A stretch of 64,000 bases of DNA, taken from positions 62,001-126,000 of the forward strand of contig JAIOYW010000003.1 in the NCBI GenBank assembly GCA_021740915.1. Direction: 5' to 3'. The translations under genes and the position numbers were made by a program. The notes under the pieces were generated by a model. That model was not told the origin of the DNA. It ran no database searches and saw only the letters and a list, made by a program, of their open reading frames with translations. Positions 54,151 through 61,989 of this stretch are shown piece after piece; position 1 is the first letter of the stretch, and each line of letters opens with the position of its first letter. Source of the stretch: Ignavibacteriales bacterium. GTDB lineage: Bacteria; Bacteroidota; Ignavibacteria; Ignavibacteriales; Melioribacteraceae.

Positions 54151-54182
54151 GGCAAGAAGTAATTAAGCTTCTTGCCATTTTT
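54151..54182 (+). terminator. Hairpin attenuator between hxsA and hxsD
   Basis: GGCAAGAAG (54151-54159) pairs perfectly with CTTCTTGCC (54168-54176) around an 8-base loop and is followed by A then five T. It has the form of an intrinsic terminator, lies 15 bases after the hxsA stop and 11 bases before the hxsD start region. Partial read-through would make much more precursor than enzyme mRNA, as in other RiPP operons. Confidence 0.7.
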
Positions 54183-54193
54183 ATGGAGAAAAA

Positions 54194-54466
54194 ATGACAA
54201 TAAAACTAGGTAAGAATGACTACCAAAAGGAAGTAATTGAAAAAACGATATTGCTTCTTGAATCAAAATATGACTTAATATTGGAAATCACAGACGACAA
54301 TTACATTGTTGTTTCAACAGGGAGCAAAATATCTAAAGAGTTATTTTTGAAAGAACTTTTATATAATGATTTGAGATATCAAATTGCACAAAAAACAAAT
54401 ACTATAAAAAAACTTATTGTTGGAAGGGCGCTATATGATTCCTGTATTAGATTGGAGCAAAAGTAA
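54194..54466 (+). CDS. hxsD: His-Xaa-Ser system protein HxsD
   Basis: A 90-residue protein. FLKELLYNDLRYQIAQKT (about 51-68) matches the LLNDYxLRE-type motif of HxsD, and TIKKLIVGRALYDSCI follows as in the family. HxsD is a small partner of the two radical SAM enzymes and may play the part of a precursor-recognition element, though that is not shown here. ATG 54194 follows TGGAG. The stop abuts the hxsC ATG, so the two are translated together. Confidence 0.85.
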   Translation: MTIKLGKNDYQKEVIEKTILLLESKYDLILEITDDNYIVVSTGSKISKELFLKELLYNDLRYQIAQKTNTIKKLIVGRALYDSCIRLEQK

Positions 54467-55651
54467 ATGCAATTAAAACTTACTGAAGTAAAATCAAAAC
54501 AAGAAAGTGGTTATTTGTATGGAATACTGACAAATGAATTTGATGCAATAGAGAAAGAAATAAAAATATTGTATCTTGAAAATCTATCCAAAGCACTACC
54601 TGCTGGATTTTTGGGTTATATATTATTAAAAAAAGATAATCATTTTATTAACTATGACATACCTAATCTTTTTACTATAGATGAGCCTTTCACTTTTAAC
54701 TCTAACCAGATAATAATCAAAATTGATTTTACTGAAAATGTTATTTGGCAAATAATTGATTTATCAAAGAATCATATTGATTTGTATCTTACAGGTAAAT
54801 GCACGCAGTTTTGTATAGCGTGCCCCCAACCACAAAAATTTAGAAAGGATTTGGAACCAAAAAATGAAGCTCTTATGATAAGTAAAGTTTTGATTAATCA
54901 GAAAAAACATATAAATATCTCAGGTGGAGAACCCACATTTAACAAGAGTTATTTTGTTGCCGTATTAAAAGCACTCCAGTCAAATTCACCTGAATCTAAT
55001 TTGCAAATTTTAACGAATGCACTCTCCTTTTCAAAAGAGGCTTTTATATTAGAAATGGTGGAGCAAGGGATTGTTTTTGAAAAGTTGTTTTTTTCAATAG
55101 CTATTTATGGTAGTAATCCTGAGATTCAGGATTTTGCAACAGGGTTAGATGGGAGTTTTTACAAACTTGAAAATGCAATTCAAAATATTAATAATCATAA
55201 GGCAAAGATCGAATTAAGAATTGTTATTAATAAAATTAATTTATATGATCTTGAAAATATTTCTAAATTAATAGTGGAAAAGTACCATGATAAAATCACG
55301 CGTGTAATTTTTATGGGTCTTGAAATGTCTGGTGATGCAGAAGTAAATCACGAAAAAGTATGGATCCCGTTTAATGAACATAAGCCATTTCTACTAAATT
55401 CCATTATTTACTTATTAACACATAATATAAATGTACTTTTATATAATTATCCACTCTGTTATTTGCCAAAACAATTTTGGAGTTTAGCCAAAGACAGTAT
55501 TTCGTATTGGAAAAAATATTTTCATTATGGATGTGATAAATGTCAAGTTAAAAGTATGTGTGCTGGTTTTTTTGAGAGCACACTTCCATACATAGAACAA
55601 GTCACACCAATATTAATTCAGAAGGACAAACATGAAGTTAAGACTTGCTAA
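54467..55651 (+). CDS. hxsC: His-Xaa-Ser system radical SAM maturase HxsC
   Basis: A 394-residue radical SAM protein. C112-x3-C116-x2-C119 in LTGKCTQFCIACPQPQKF is the SAM/4Fe-4S site, and HINISGGEPTFNKSYF near residue 145 is the GGE motif that binds SAM. The C-terminal YGCDKCQVKSMCAGFF gives three extra cysteines that may hold an auxiliary cluster. About 100 residues precede the barrel. It is expected to make a carbon- or sulfur-centred radical modification of the hxsA tail together with HxsB. It overlaps the hxsB start by 20 bases. Confidence 0.88.
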   Translation: MQLKLTEVKSKQESGYLYGILTNEFDAIEKEIKILYLENLSKALPAGFLGYILLKKDNHFINYDIPNLFTIDEPFTFNSNQIIIKIDFTENVIWQIIDLSKNHIDLYLTGKCTQFCIACPQPQKFRKDLEPKNEALMISKVLINQKKHINISGGEPTFNKSYFVAVLKALQSNSPESNLQILTNALSFSKEAFILEMVEQGIVFEKLFFSIAIYGSNPEIQDFATGLDGSFYKLENAIQNINNHKAKIELRIVINKINLYDLENISKLIVEKYHDKITRVIFMGLEMSGDAEVNHEKVWIPFNEHKPFLLNSIIYLLTHNINVLLYNYPLCYLPKQFWSLAKDSISYWKKYFHYGCDKCQVKSMCAGFFESTLPYIEQVTPILIQKDKHEVKTC

Positions 55652-57050
55652 TAATAAAATTTTACCATTTTATTTTGCGGAATTCGAGGACGATTATTTA
55701 GTTACAAATTTATTTAAGGAGTATATTTTCTTAAAAAAAGGAGAATTTTCACAACTTATTTCTGGTGAATTCACAGATGAAAAATTGCTTAATGTACTAA
55801 CTACAAAAAATTTTATTTATGAAGGCGAAGATGAATTAATCGCGGAAAAGTATGGCATTATATATAAAGAGCAGAATTCATTTTTATTTAGTGCAACTTC
55901 TTTGCATATTTTCGCAGTTACACAAAATTGTAACTTAAACTGTGTTTACTGTCAAGTTACGAGTAATATGAATACACATAAAAATACTTTAATGACAAAA
56001 GAAATTGCTCGTAAATCGGTCGATATTGCACTTGAATCGCCATCACATTTTTTAGCGTTTGAATTTCAAGGGGGAGAGCCATTACTAAATTTTCCAGTGA
56101 TTAAAGAAATTGTCAATTATGCTAAAAAAAGAAATAATAAAAAGAAAATTGAATATCGCTTAGTAACAAATCTTACTCTTATGACAGATGAAATTTTAGA
56201 CTTTATTGAAGAAAATAAAATCTCTATAAGTATATCATTAGATGGTGATGAATATATACAAAATATGAATAGACCCTATAAAAATGGGAAAGGGTCTTTT
56301 GAAAAAGTTATCTATTGGATAGAAAAAATTAGAAATAGAAAAAATATTATTATCTCTGCATTGCCCACCATCACAAAAGAGTCTTTATCTAGAATTGATG
56401 AATTACTTGAGACATATATTTCGTTAGGTTTTAAGAATATTTTTATAAGGAGTTTATCTCCTTTTGGTTCAGCAACAGCCAACTGGGATAATATTGGATA
56501 TAGTGCTTCAGAATTCTCACTATTTTATGAAAAAATATTAGACAAAATAATTTCATATAATACTGATGAAATTGTTGTTACAGAAAATTATGCTGCAATG
56601 GTATTAGAAAAAATACTCAATAAAACAGCTGTAAATTTTATGGATTTAAGATCGCCATGTGGGGCTGGTATTGGACAGATAGCATACAATTGGGATGGCA
56701 ATATTTATACTTGTGATGAGGGGAGAATGCTCTCAGTTGAGGGTGATCAAACTTTTAAAATCGGAAATATTAGTGAAGATAATTATCAATCATGTATGCA
56801 GAATGAAAATTTAGAATATGTTTTATCAGCGTCGGTATTAGATAGTGTTATAGAATGTTCAGATTGTGTTTATTCGCCAATTTGTGGTATTTGTCCAGTT
56901 TATAACTATAAGACGCAAGGAAAACTATTTATTCCTATGACAGATGATTTTCGTTGTAATGTTTTTAAAGGAATATATAAATCCATTTACTCTAAACTAA
57001 AATCAAATGATCCTGAAACTATGAAAATATTATTGAAATGGGTTCAATGA
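55632..57050 (+). CDS. hxsB: His-Xaa-Ser system radical SAM maturase HxsB (SPASM)
   Basis: A 472-residue radical SAM/SPASM protein. C100-x3-C104-x2-C107 is in VTQNCNLNCVYCQV; LAFEFQGGEPLLNFP near residue 140 is the GGE motif. The C-terminal part carries CGAGIGQIAYNWDGNIYTCDE near residue 343 and SDCVYSPICGICPVY near residue 417, the SPASM cysteines for auxiliary clusters. An N-terminal ~90-residue region may bind the precursor leader. GAAGGA at 55621-55626 precedes the start inside hxsC. One 60-base line at 56161 has only 13 G/C, much lower than the flanking polysaccharide genes, which suggests foreign origin. Confidence 0.9.
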   Translation: MKLRLANNKILPFYFAEFEDDYLVTNLFKEYIFLKKGEFSQLISGEFTDEKLLNVLTTKNFIYEGEDELIAEKYGIIYKEQNSFLFSATSLHIFAVTQNCNLNCVYCQVTSNMNTHKNTLMTKEIARKSVDIALESPSHFLAFEFQGGEPLLNFPVIKEIVNYAKKRNNKKKIEYRLVTNLTLMTDEILDFIEENKISISISLDGDEYIQNMNRPYKNGKGSFEKVIYWIEKIRNRKNIIISALPTITKESLSRIDELLETYISLGFKNIFIRSLSPFGSATANWDNIGYSASEFSLFYEKILDKIISYNTDEIVVTENYAAMVLEKILNKTAVNFMDLRSPCGAGIGQIAYNWDGNIYTCDEGRMLSVEGDQTFKIGNISEDNYQSCMQNENLEYVLSASVLDSVIECSDCVYSPICGICPVYNYKTQGKLFIPMTDDFRCNVFKGIYKSIYSKLKSNDPETMKILLKWVQ

Positions 57051-57450
57051 AAAATAAACAAAACCTAACAAGCTTTTCCACCCGACCGCCTTTTCATTGT
57101 GGCAATGGTTAAGTTTTTAGGTTTGGTAAAAAAAGTTAGCATTACTTGTAACGTTGTTCTAATAAATAAATTTGTTAAAAATATTTGGCTTGGGTTTTTC
57201 AATTCGTCATTGCTGTTATGGGCGGCGGCTGAAGCGCAACGTTATACCGCAAGTTGTGAATTCAAACTTGCATAAACACTCCCAGTAAATAGGGTAGGAA
57301 TATTTCCCTTTGTTTTATGACAGTAAGGTGTTGTTTTTAGTTGTAGTATAATTTATTTAGCAAAAGCAACAGGGGGTAGTGGCATTAAGAAATTAGATTT
57401 ATTAAATAAACACAAGAGTTTTGCCACCTTAAGAATAACGAGATGCATTT
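57051..57450. other. Gap after hxsB containing an attC-like dyad
   Basis: A 400-base gap. ACCTAAC at 57063-57069 fits the RYYYAAC end of integron attC sites, GACCGCC (57084-57090) and GGCGGC (57221-57226) can pair, and GTTATAC at 57241-57247 stands where GTTRRRY would be, though imperfectly. The span of about 185 bases is long for attC. Bases 57231-57252 are similar to 14831-14852 near hicBA. No gene was found. Confidence 0.35.
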
Positions 57451-58797
57451 GTGAAAAGTGCAATTGAATTTTCATTATTAGTTACTTTATTATTTTTTGC
57501 TTTCTCTTGTGAGAGTACCGAACCAGATGAAATAAATCCGGAAGAGAAAATAGCTCTTGAGATTATAGGCACAATGCCAGAGCAAGTTGAGCTAAAATTT
57601 ACTTCAACTACCATAAACTTAACTGATTCTATATCAATATATAGATCCGACCTTCTTCCAATTCCTCTAGCTACATTCCTTAATGATGTTGCCGAAACAA
57701 CCTTTATAGATAATAACAAAGGTCTTGGACTTGAATGGAATACTTCATATAGTTATTATGCTAAAATAAAGGGGGAAACTAATAAAGCTACTAAAGAAAT
57801 AACAACTTTTACTGGTGAGCCTGATACAACAACAAGAAATTTTTCAATTGAAGTATTTGAGTTTCCATCTGTTACTCCTGAGAGTAACTACCTTGAGGAT
57901 GTATGGGTCTTTGACGAAAGTAATATCTGGGCAGTAGGTGCAATAAATTCTTTTGAAAACGAAACTATGACATTTAATATTCTTCATTGGAATGGCTTTG
58001 TCTGGAAGAGGAAAGGAGGTTTATTTAATACATCAGGAATTGAAGATATATGGGCACTTGATTCCAATTTGGTTTATCTTATAACAGGCGGAATCGTGAA
58101 ATATGAAGATGGTAATTTTAATGTAATAGACCTTATAGACTTGGGTTTTGATGAAAATCATTCGTTTAGAGCCGCTTGGGGAGCCTCCAAGGACAATGTA
58201 TTTGCTGTAGGCACAAGTGGCGCAATTGTTCATTACAATGGCGAAAGCTGGTCCAGGATTAATTTTAGAGATGATGTTCATTTTCGAGGTATTTGCGGAA
58301 ATAATCAGACGGGCATTGCATATGCATACGGAATTTATATGGGGCTAGCTGGTAGGAATACAGTTGTTACAGAAATAACTAGTTCAGGAGTTTCCGAGAT
58401 TTATGATGATGGAGGATATTATAATTATACGAATTCTATATTTTCATTGAACGATAAGGTTTTTTGTACTTCATTGAAAATATCATCTGATGATATCTAT
58501 ACAATTGATCAACAAACACATCAAAGGGATATTATCCATCATGTTAAAGAGTATTTTGTAATAAAATCAGCAGTTGCAATTTCAGATAAGGATATTTTTT
58601 ACATCGGTCATAATAGTGAGTCCGGGAAGTTGTATCACTATAATGGTCAAGGCTATGATTTTTTGGATTTTCCAATACAGTCTCCAGCAGTTAATGGAAC
58701 ACATGGAGTAAGGAATCTCATAGTAAATGTGGGCTATATAAACAATAGTGCTTATATAATAATAATAAGGAGGGAAATATCAGCCAAATGGAAGTAG
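57451..58797 (+). CDS. Lipoprotein with propeller-like repeats, function unknown
   Basis: A 448-residue exported protein starting at GTG 57451. The signal peptide ends in a lipobox-like LFFAFSC near residue 20, so it is probably lipid-anchored. From about residue 140 it has repeats of the type VWVFDESNIWAVG, LHWNGFVWKRKGG, NVFAVGTSGAIVHYNGESW, and LYHYNGQGYDF, with W/F-x-x-G-x-I-x-H-x-N-G spacing as in Bacteroidota/Ignavibacteria beta-propellers. Residues 30-120 look like a fibronectin-type domain. No catalytic residues can be named. It lies 400 bases after hxsB and may belong to the same accessory island. Confidence 0.6.
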   Translation: MKSAIEFSLLVTLLFFAFSCESTEPDEINPEEKIALEIIGTMPEQVELKFTSTTINLTDSISIYRSDLLPIPLATFLNDVAETTFIDNNKGLGLEWNTSYSYYAKIKGETNKATKEITTFTGEPDTTTRNFSIEVFEFPSVTPESNYLEDVWVFDESNIWAVGAINSFENETMTFNILHWNGFVWKRKGGLFNTSGIEDIWALDSNLVYLITGGIVKYEDGNFNVIDLIDLGFDENHSFRAAWGASKDNVFAVGTSGAIVHYNGESWSRINFRDDVHFRGICGNNQTGIAYAYGIYMGLAGRNTVVTEITSSGVSEIYDDGGYYNYTNSIFSLNDKVFCTSLKISSDDIYTIDQQTHQRDIIHHVKEYFVIKSAVAISDKDIFYIGHNSESGKLYHYNGQGYDFLDFPIQSPAVNGTHGVRNLIVNVGYINNSAYIIIIRREISAKWK

Positions 58798-58830
58798 AAA
58801 TTTTTAGAGCACCGTATTACCAGAAGCGTT

Positions 58831-58851
58831 CATTTTCAGATTCTGAAAATG
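58831..58851. promoter_or_regulatory. Perfect inverted repeat covering the Wzi-like start codon
   Basis: CATTTTCAGA (58831-58840) and TCTGAAAATG (58842-58851) are exact reverse complements around a single T. The right arm ends in the ATG of the next gene, so start codon and ribosome-binding region would be hidden in an mRNA stem, or a protein could bind the DNA. The site leaves no other obvious Shine-Dalgarno. Confidence 0.5.
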
Positions 58852-60480
58852 ATTAGACAAAATTCCAGCAACATTGTATTTGTGGTGTTTTTCCTTTTGA
58901 TTACGGAAATTATTCCGCAAAGCAATTATCTGAATAATCAAAAAATCTACGATTTTTTGGATAGGATGGAAGTCAAAGGATATATAAGTTTAAATCATCA
59001 TCAGAAACCTTTTTCAAGACAAACAATCTCAGATAAACTGAATGACCTGGCCGAAAAAAACCTCAACGATATTGAAAAAAAGGAACTGAGTTATTTTATA
59101 AACGAATACAATCCTGATTTTGCTGTTTCACCTGAATTAGATTTAACTGTTTTCGCCAAAAATCAGAATGGAGCTTACCGGTTTCTGGAATATCATGACA
59201 GCCTTATTTACCTTAACCTGCTTTTTGATGGCGGATTTAAATACTCATTCGTCGAGGGCGGAAATTATAAACTGCGTTACTGGAATGGAATTAGTGCTTT
59301 CGGCAGCCTTAATGATAATTTCTCCTTTGATCTTAAATTCAATGATTTCTCGGATAAAGGCAGTTCATTGCGAATAAGCAGAAGATTTTCGAGGGAGCCC
59401 GGTTATGAGTTTGCCACTTCCAGAACTTCGACAAGCAGTTATAACTACGATAAAGTTGACGGCAACATCACATATTCCTGGAATTGGGGCAATTTATCTT
59501 TAATCAAGGATAAGAATATATGGGGAAACGGTTATAATGGATCAATAATTCTTTCAGATAAAGCTCCCTCTTTTGCACACATCCGTTTTAAAATGTATCC
59601 GACCGATTGGCTCGAGTTCACCTATATTCATGGTGACCTGAATTCGAATATTTTTGATTCCACCACATACAGAAACAGCGGCGGTAACAGAGGTCATATC
59701 CAGATGGTCCCAAAATATTTTGCTGCTCATATTCTTACCATTGATCCAACCTCCGATTTGAAAATCAGTCTTGGTGAATCGGTAGTTTACAGCGACAGGT
59801 TCGAACCTATATATCTTATCCCGGTGCTGTTTTTCAGAATTGCCGACCACTATCTTACCAATAAAGATGAGTCATCAGGCAATGCCCAATTATTTTCTTC
59901 AATCAGTTACAGATTCCCTTCAATCTCAACAAGACTTGATGCCTCTCTGTTTATTGATGAATTAAGTTTATCGAATCTCACAGGGAAATACCCTGAGGCG
60001 GTCGGCTATTCCATTGGTTTTACTAATTACGATCTTTTCCTTGCCAATTTCGGCATCAGGCTTGAATATACCAGAATAAACCCGTTTGTTTACGAACATG
60101 ACGATCCCGTCCAATCATATTTTAACCGGAATTATCAGATGGGACATTGGATTGGCAGTAATGCAGAACAGATATATTTTCAATCCTCATATCCGTTTAA
60201 TGAATATCTACGGGTGAAAGGTGAAATTGAATTCACGAGGCGCGGGGAAATATTCAATAAAGCTGATGAGCGTTACAAACGGGGGCAGAATTTCTTATAC
60301 GGCGGAAGGAGCCAGTATTTACGTTATTCTCTGTCAGCCGAGTATGAAATGCTGAATAATCTGTTTGTAACAATATCTGCAGTTTCCAGCACTGCACAGG
60401 GAGTAAATAACATAATCAATGTGAATGATTACAATTATAATGAAGTTTCCGCCGGTGTCAGGTTAGGTTACGACTATTAG
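58849..60480 (+). CDS. Wzi-like outer-membrane capsule assembly protein
   Basis: A 543-residue protein with a signal peptide (about 1-24, ending ITEIIPQ). After an N-terminal helical part (residues 30-90) the rest consists of short alternating strands with aromatic ends, for example YKLRYWNGISAFGSLNDNFS, YLIPVLFFRIADHY and the last residue pattern VSAGVRLGYDY, as expected for an outer-membrane beta-barrel. The arrangement resembles Caps_assemb_Wzi proteins of Bacteroidota, which bind exported polysaccharide at the surface. Its place next to polysaccharide genes supports that. No Wza or Wzc homologue is in the window. Confidence 0.68.
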   Translation: MIRQNSSNIVFVVFFLLITEIIPQSNYLNNQKIYDFLDRMEVKGYISLNHHQKPFSRQTISDKLNDLAEKNLNDIEKKELSYFINEYNPDFAVSPELDLTVFAKNQNGAYRFLEYHDSLIYLNLLFDGGFKYSFVEGGNYKLRYWNGISAFGSLNDNFSFDLKFNDFSDKGSSLRISRRFSREPGYEFATSRTSTSSYNYDKVDGNITYSWNWGNLSLIKDKNIWGNGYNGSIILSDKAPSFAHIRFKMYPTDWLEFTYIHGDLNSNIFDSTTYRNSGGNRGHIQMVPKYFAAHILTIDPTSDLKISLGESVVYSDRFEPIYLIPVLFFRIADHYLTNKDESSGNAQLFSSISYRFPSISTRLDASLFIDELSLSNLTGKYPEAVGYSIGFTNYDLFLANFGIRLEYTRINPFVYEHDDPVQSYFNRNYQMGHWIGSNAEQIYFQSSYPFNEYLRVKGEIEFTRRGEIFNKADERYKRGQNFLYGGRSQYLRYSLSAEYEMLNNLFVTISAVSSTAQGVNNIINVNDYNYNEVSAGVRLGYDY

Positions 60481-60517
60481 CAAACTGCAATTAAACTCAA
60501 ATAATTTTGGCAACACA

Positions 60518-61651
60518 ATGAATAAAAGAATCTGGCTCTCATCACCGCATATGGGCGGAGACGAAATAAAATTTGTACACGAGACATTCGAATCGAACTG
60601 GATTGCCCCTCTCGGGGCGAATGTTGATAATTTTGAGAAGGATCTGGGCGATTATACCGGGGTAAAACATGTTGCGGTTCTTACCTCAGGAACTGCAGCA
60701 ATCCATCTTGCTTTGATTATCCTTGGGGTCCGGCAGGGAGATGAAGTGATCTGTTCGTCATTTACTTTTTCAGCCTCTGCAAATCCTATAGTATATCAGG
60801 GAGCAACGCCTGTATTTGTGGATAGTGAAAGTACAACCTGGAATATGGACCCGCAACTTCTGAAAACCGCTATTGAAGCAAGGTTAAAACTGGGCAAGAA
60901 ACCCAAAGCAATCGTTATTGTGCATCTTTATGGGAATCCCGCGAAATTATCTGAAATTGAGGAGATTGCTGCCGGATTTGATATTCCCGTTATTGAGGAT
61001 GCTGCAGAAGCTCTCGGCTCCGAATATAAAGGCGCGAAATTAGGCTCGTTCGGAAAGATCGGTATTCTTTCTTTTAATGGAAATAAAATTATCACAACCT
61101 CAGGCGGTGGAGCGCTCCTTTCTGATTCACAGGAATATGTAGAAAAAGCTCGTTTTCTTGCAACTCAGGCGCGTGACGATGCCCCGCATTATCAGCATTC
61201 GCATATCGGATATAATTACAGAATGAGCAATGTGCTGGCCGGCATTGGAAGGGGACAGATGATTGTACTCCCGGAAAGGATCAGACAACGCAGATATAAT
61301 TTTGATTATTATAAAAATAAATTATCCGGACTTCCGGGTGTTTCATTTCTGGAAGAAGAAAACGGATCATTTTCCAATAAATGGCTTACATGTATGCTGG
61401 TTGACCCAAAGTTATCCGGGGGCATCACCCGCGAGGATATTCGTCTATATCTCTGGGAAAGTCAGATTGAATCCCGGCCGCTTTGGAAACCTATGCATGT
61501 ACAGCCCGTCTTTGAGCAATATCCGCGATACGTTAACGGAACTTCGGAAAAACTATTTCAGGATGGACTTTGTCTGCCCTCCGGTTCGAACCTTTTGGAT
61601 GAAGATCTTGAAAGGGTAACCAGCGGTATTTCAGAATTATTTATCAAATAA
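60518..61651 (+). CDS. PglE-like UDP-4-keto-6-deoxy-sugar aminotransferase (DegT family)
   Basis: A 377-residue PLP enzyme. WLSSPHMGGDEIKFVHETF with SNWIAPLGANVDNFE is the PglE-type N-terminus, and K190 in SFNGNKIITTSGGG is the PLP lysine. HLYGNPAKLSEIEEIA and VIEDAAEALGSEYKG are family motifs. It converts a UDP-4-keto-6-deoxy-HexNAc made by the PglF-like enzyme into the 4-amino sugar. The PglF-like gene lies 338 bases downstream and PglC is at 48680. It differs clearly from the VioA-like enzyme at 22171. Confidence 0.9.
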   Translation: MNKRIWLSSPHMGGDEIKFVHETFESNWIAPLGANVDNFEKDLGDYTGVKHVAVLTSGTAAIHLALIILGVRQGDEVICSSFTFSASANPIVYQGATPVFVDSESTTWNMDPQLLKTAIEARLKLGKKPKAIVIVHLYGNPAKLSEIEEIAAGFDIPVIEDAAEALGSEYKGAKLGSFGKIGILSFNGNKIITTSGGGALLSDSQEYVEKARFLATQARDDAPHYQHSHIGYNYRMSNVLAGIGRGQMIVLPERIRQRRYNFDYYKNKLSGLPGVSFLEEENGSFSNKWLTCMLVDPKLSGGITREDIRLYLWESQIESRPLWKPMHVQPVFEQYPRYVNGTSEKLFQDGLCLPSGSNLLDEDLERVTSGISELFIK

Positions 61652-61989
61652 AGTGTTTTTTAAAGTTTTGTTCTCAGACAGATATTTTATTGCTTTCCGA
61701 TAACATATCATTCCTCTTCAAACAAAAACCCGATCCTGAAAAAGCTGTGTGGTATCATTATCAAAATTCAGTCTTTCAGCATTAAATCTGAACACCTTTC
61801 ATGGAATTTATCTGACTTTATAATTGCCGAAAATTTGCCATTTGATTTTCCGGCTAATTATATATACCTTTTATTGTGCTTTGATTTAGTTTGTGATCAG
61901 GTTTTTTATGCTAAATATTTATGAGCCGGCATTAAATTGAATACCATTGAGTTTTATAAACCTTCCCGCCACCAGTTTTGGATTAGAAA
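61652..61989. other. Gap between PglE- and PglF-like genes
   Basis: 338 bases with no gene. A candidate promoter lies at 61841-61872. No hairpin terminator was noted after the PglE-like gene. Confidence 0.5.
61841..61872 (+). promoter_or_regulatory. Candidate Bacteroidota-type promoter of the PglF-like gene
   Basis: TTTG at 61841-61844 is separated by 20 bases from TACCTTTT at 61865-61872, one mismatch from TAnnTTTG. It lies about 120 bases before the ATG. A shorter leader is possible with another start site. Confidence 0.4.
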
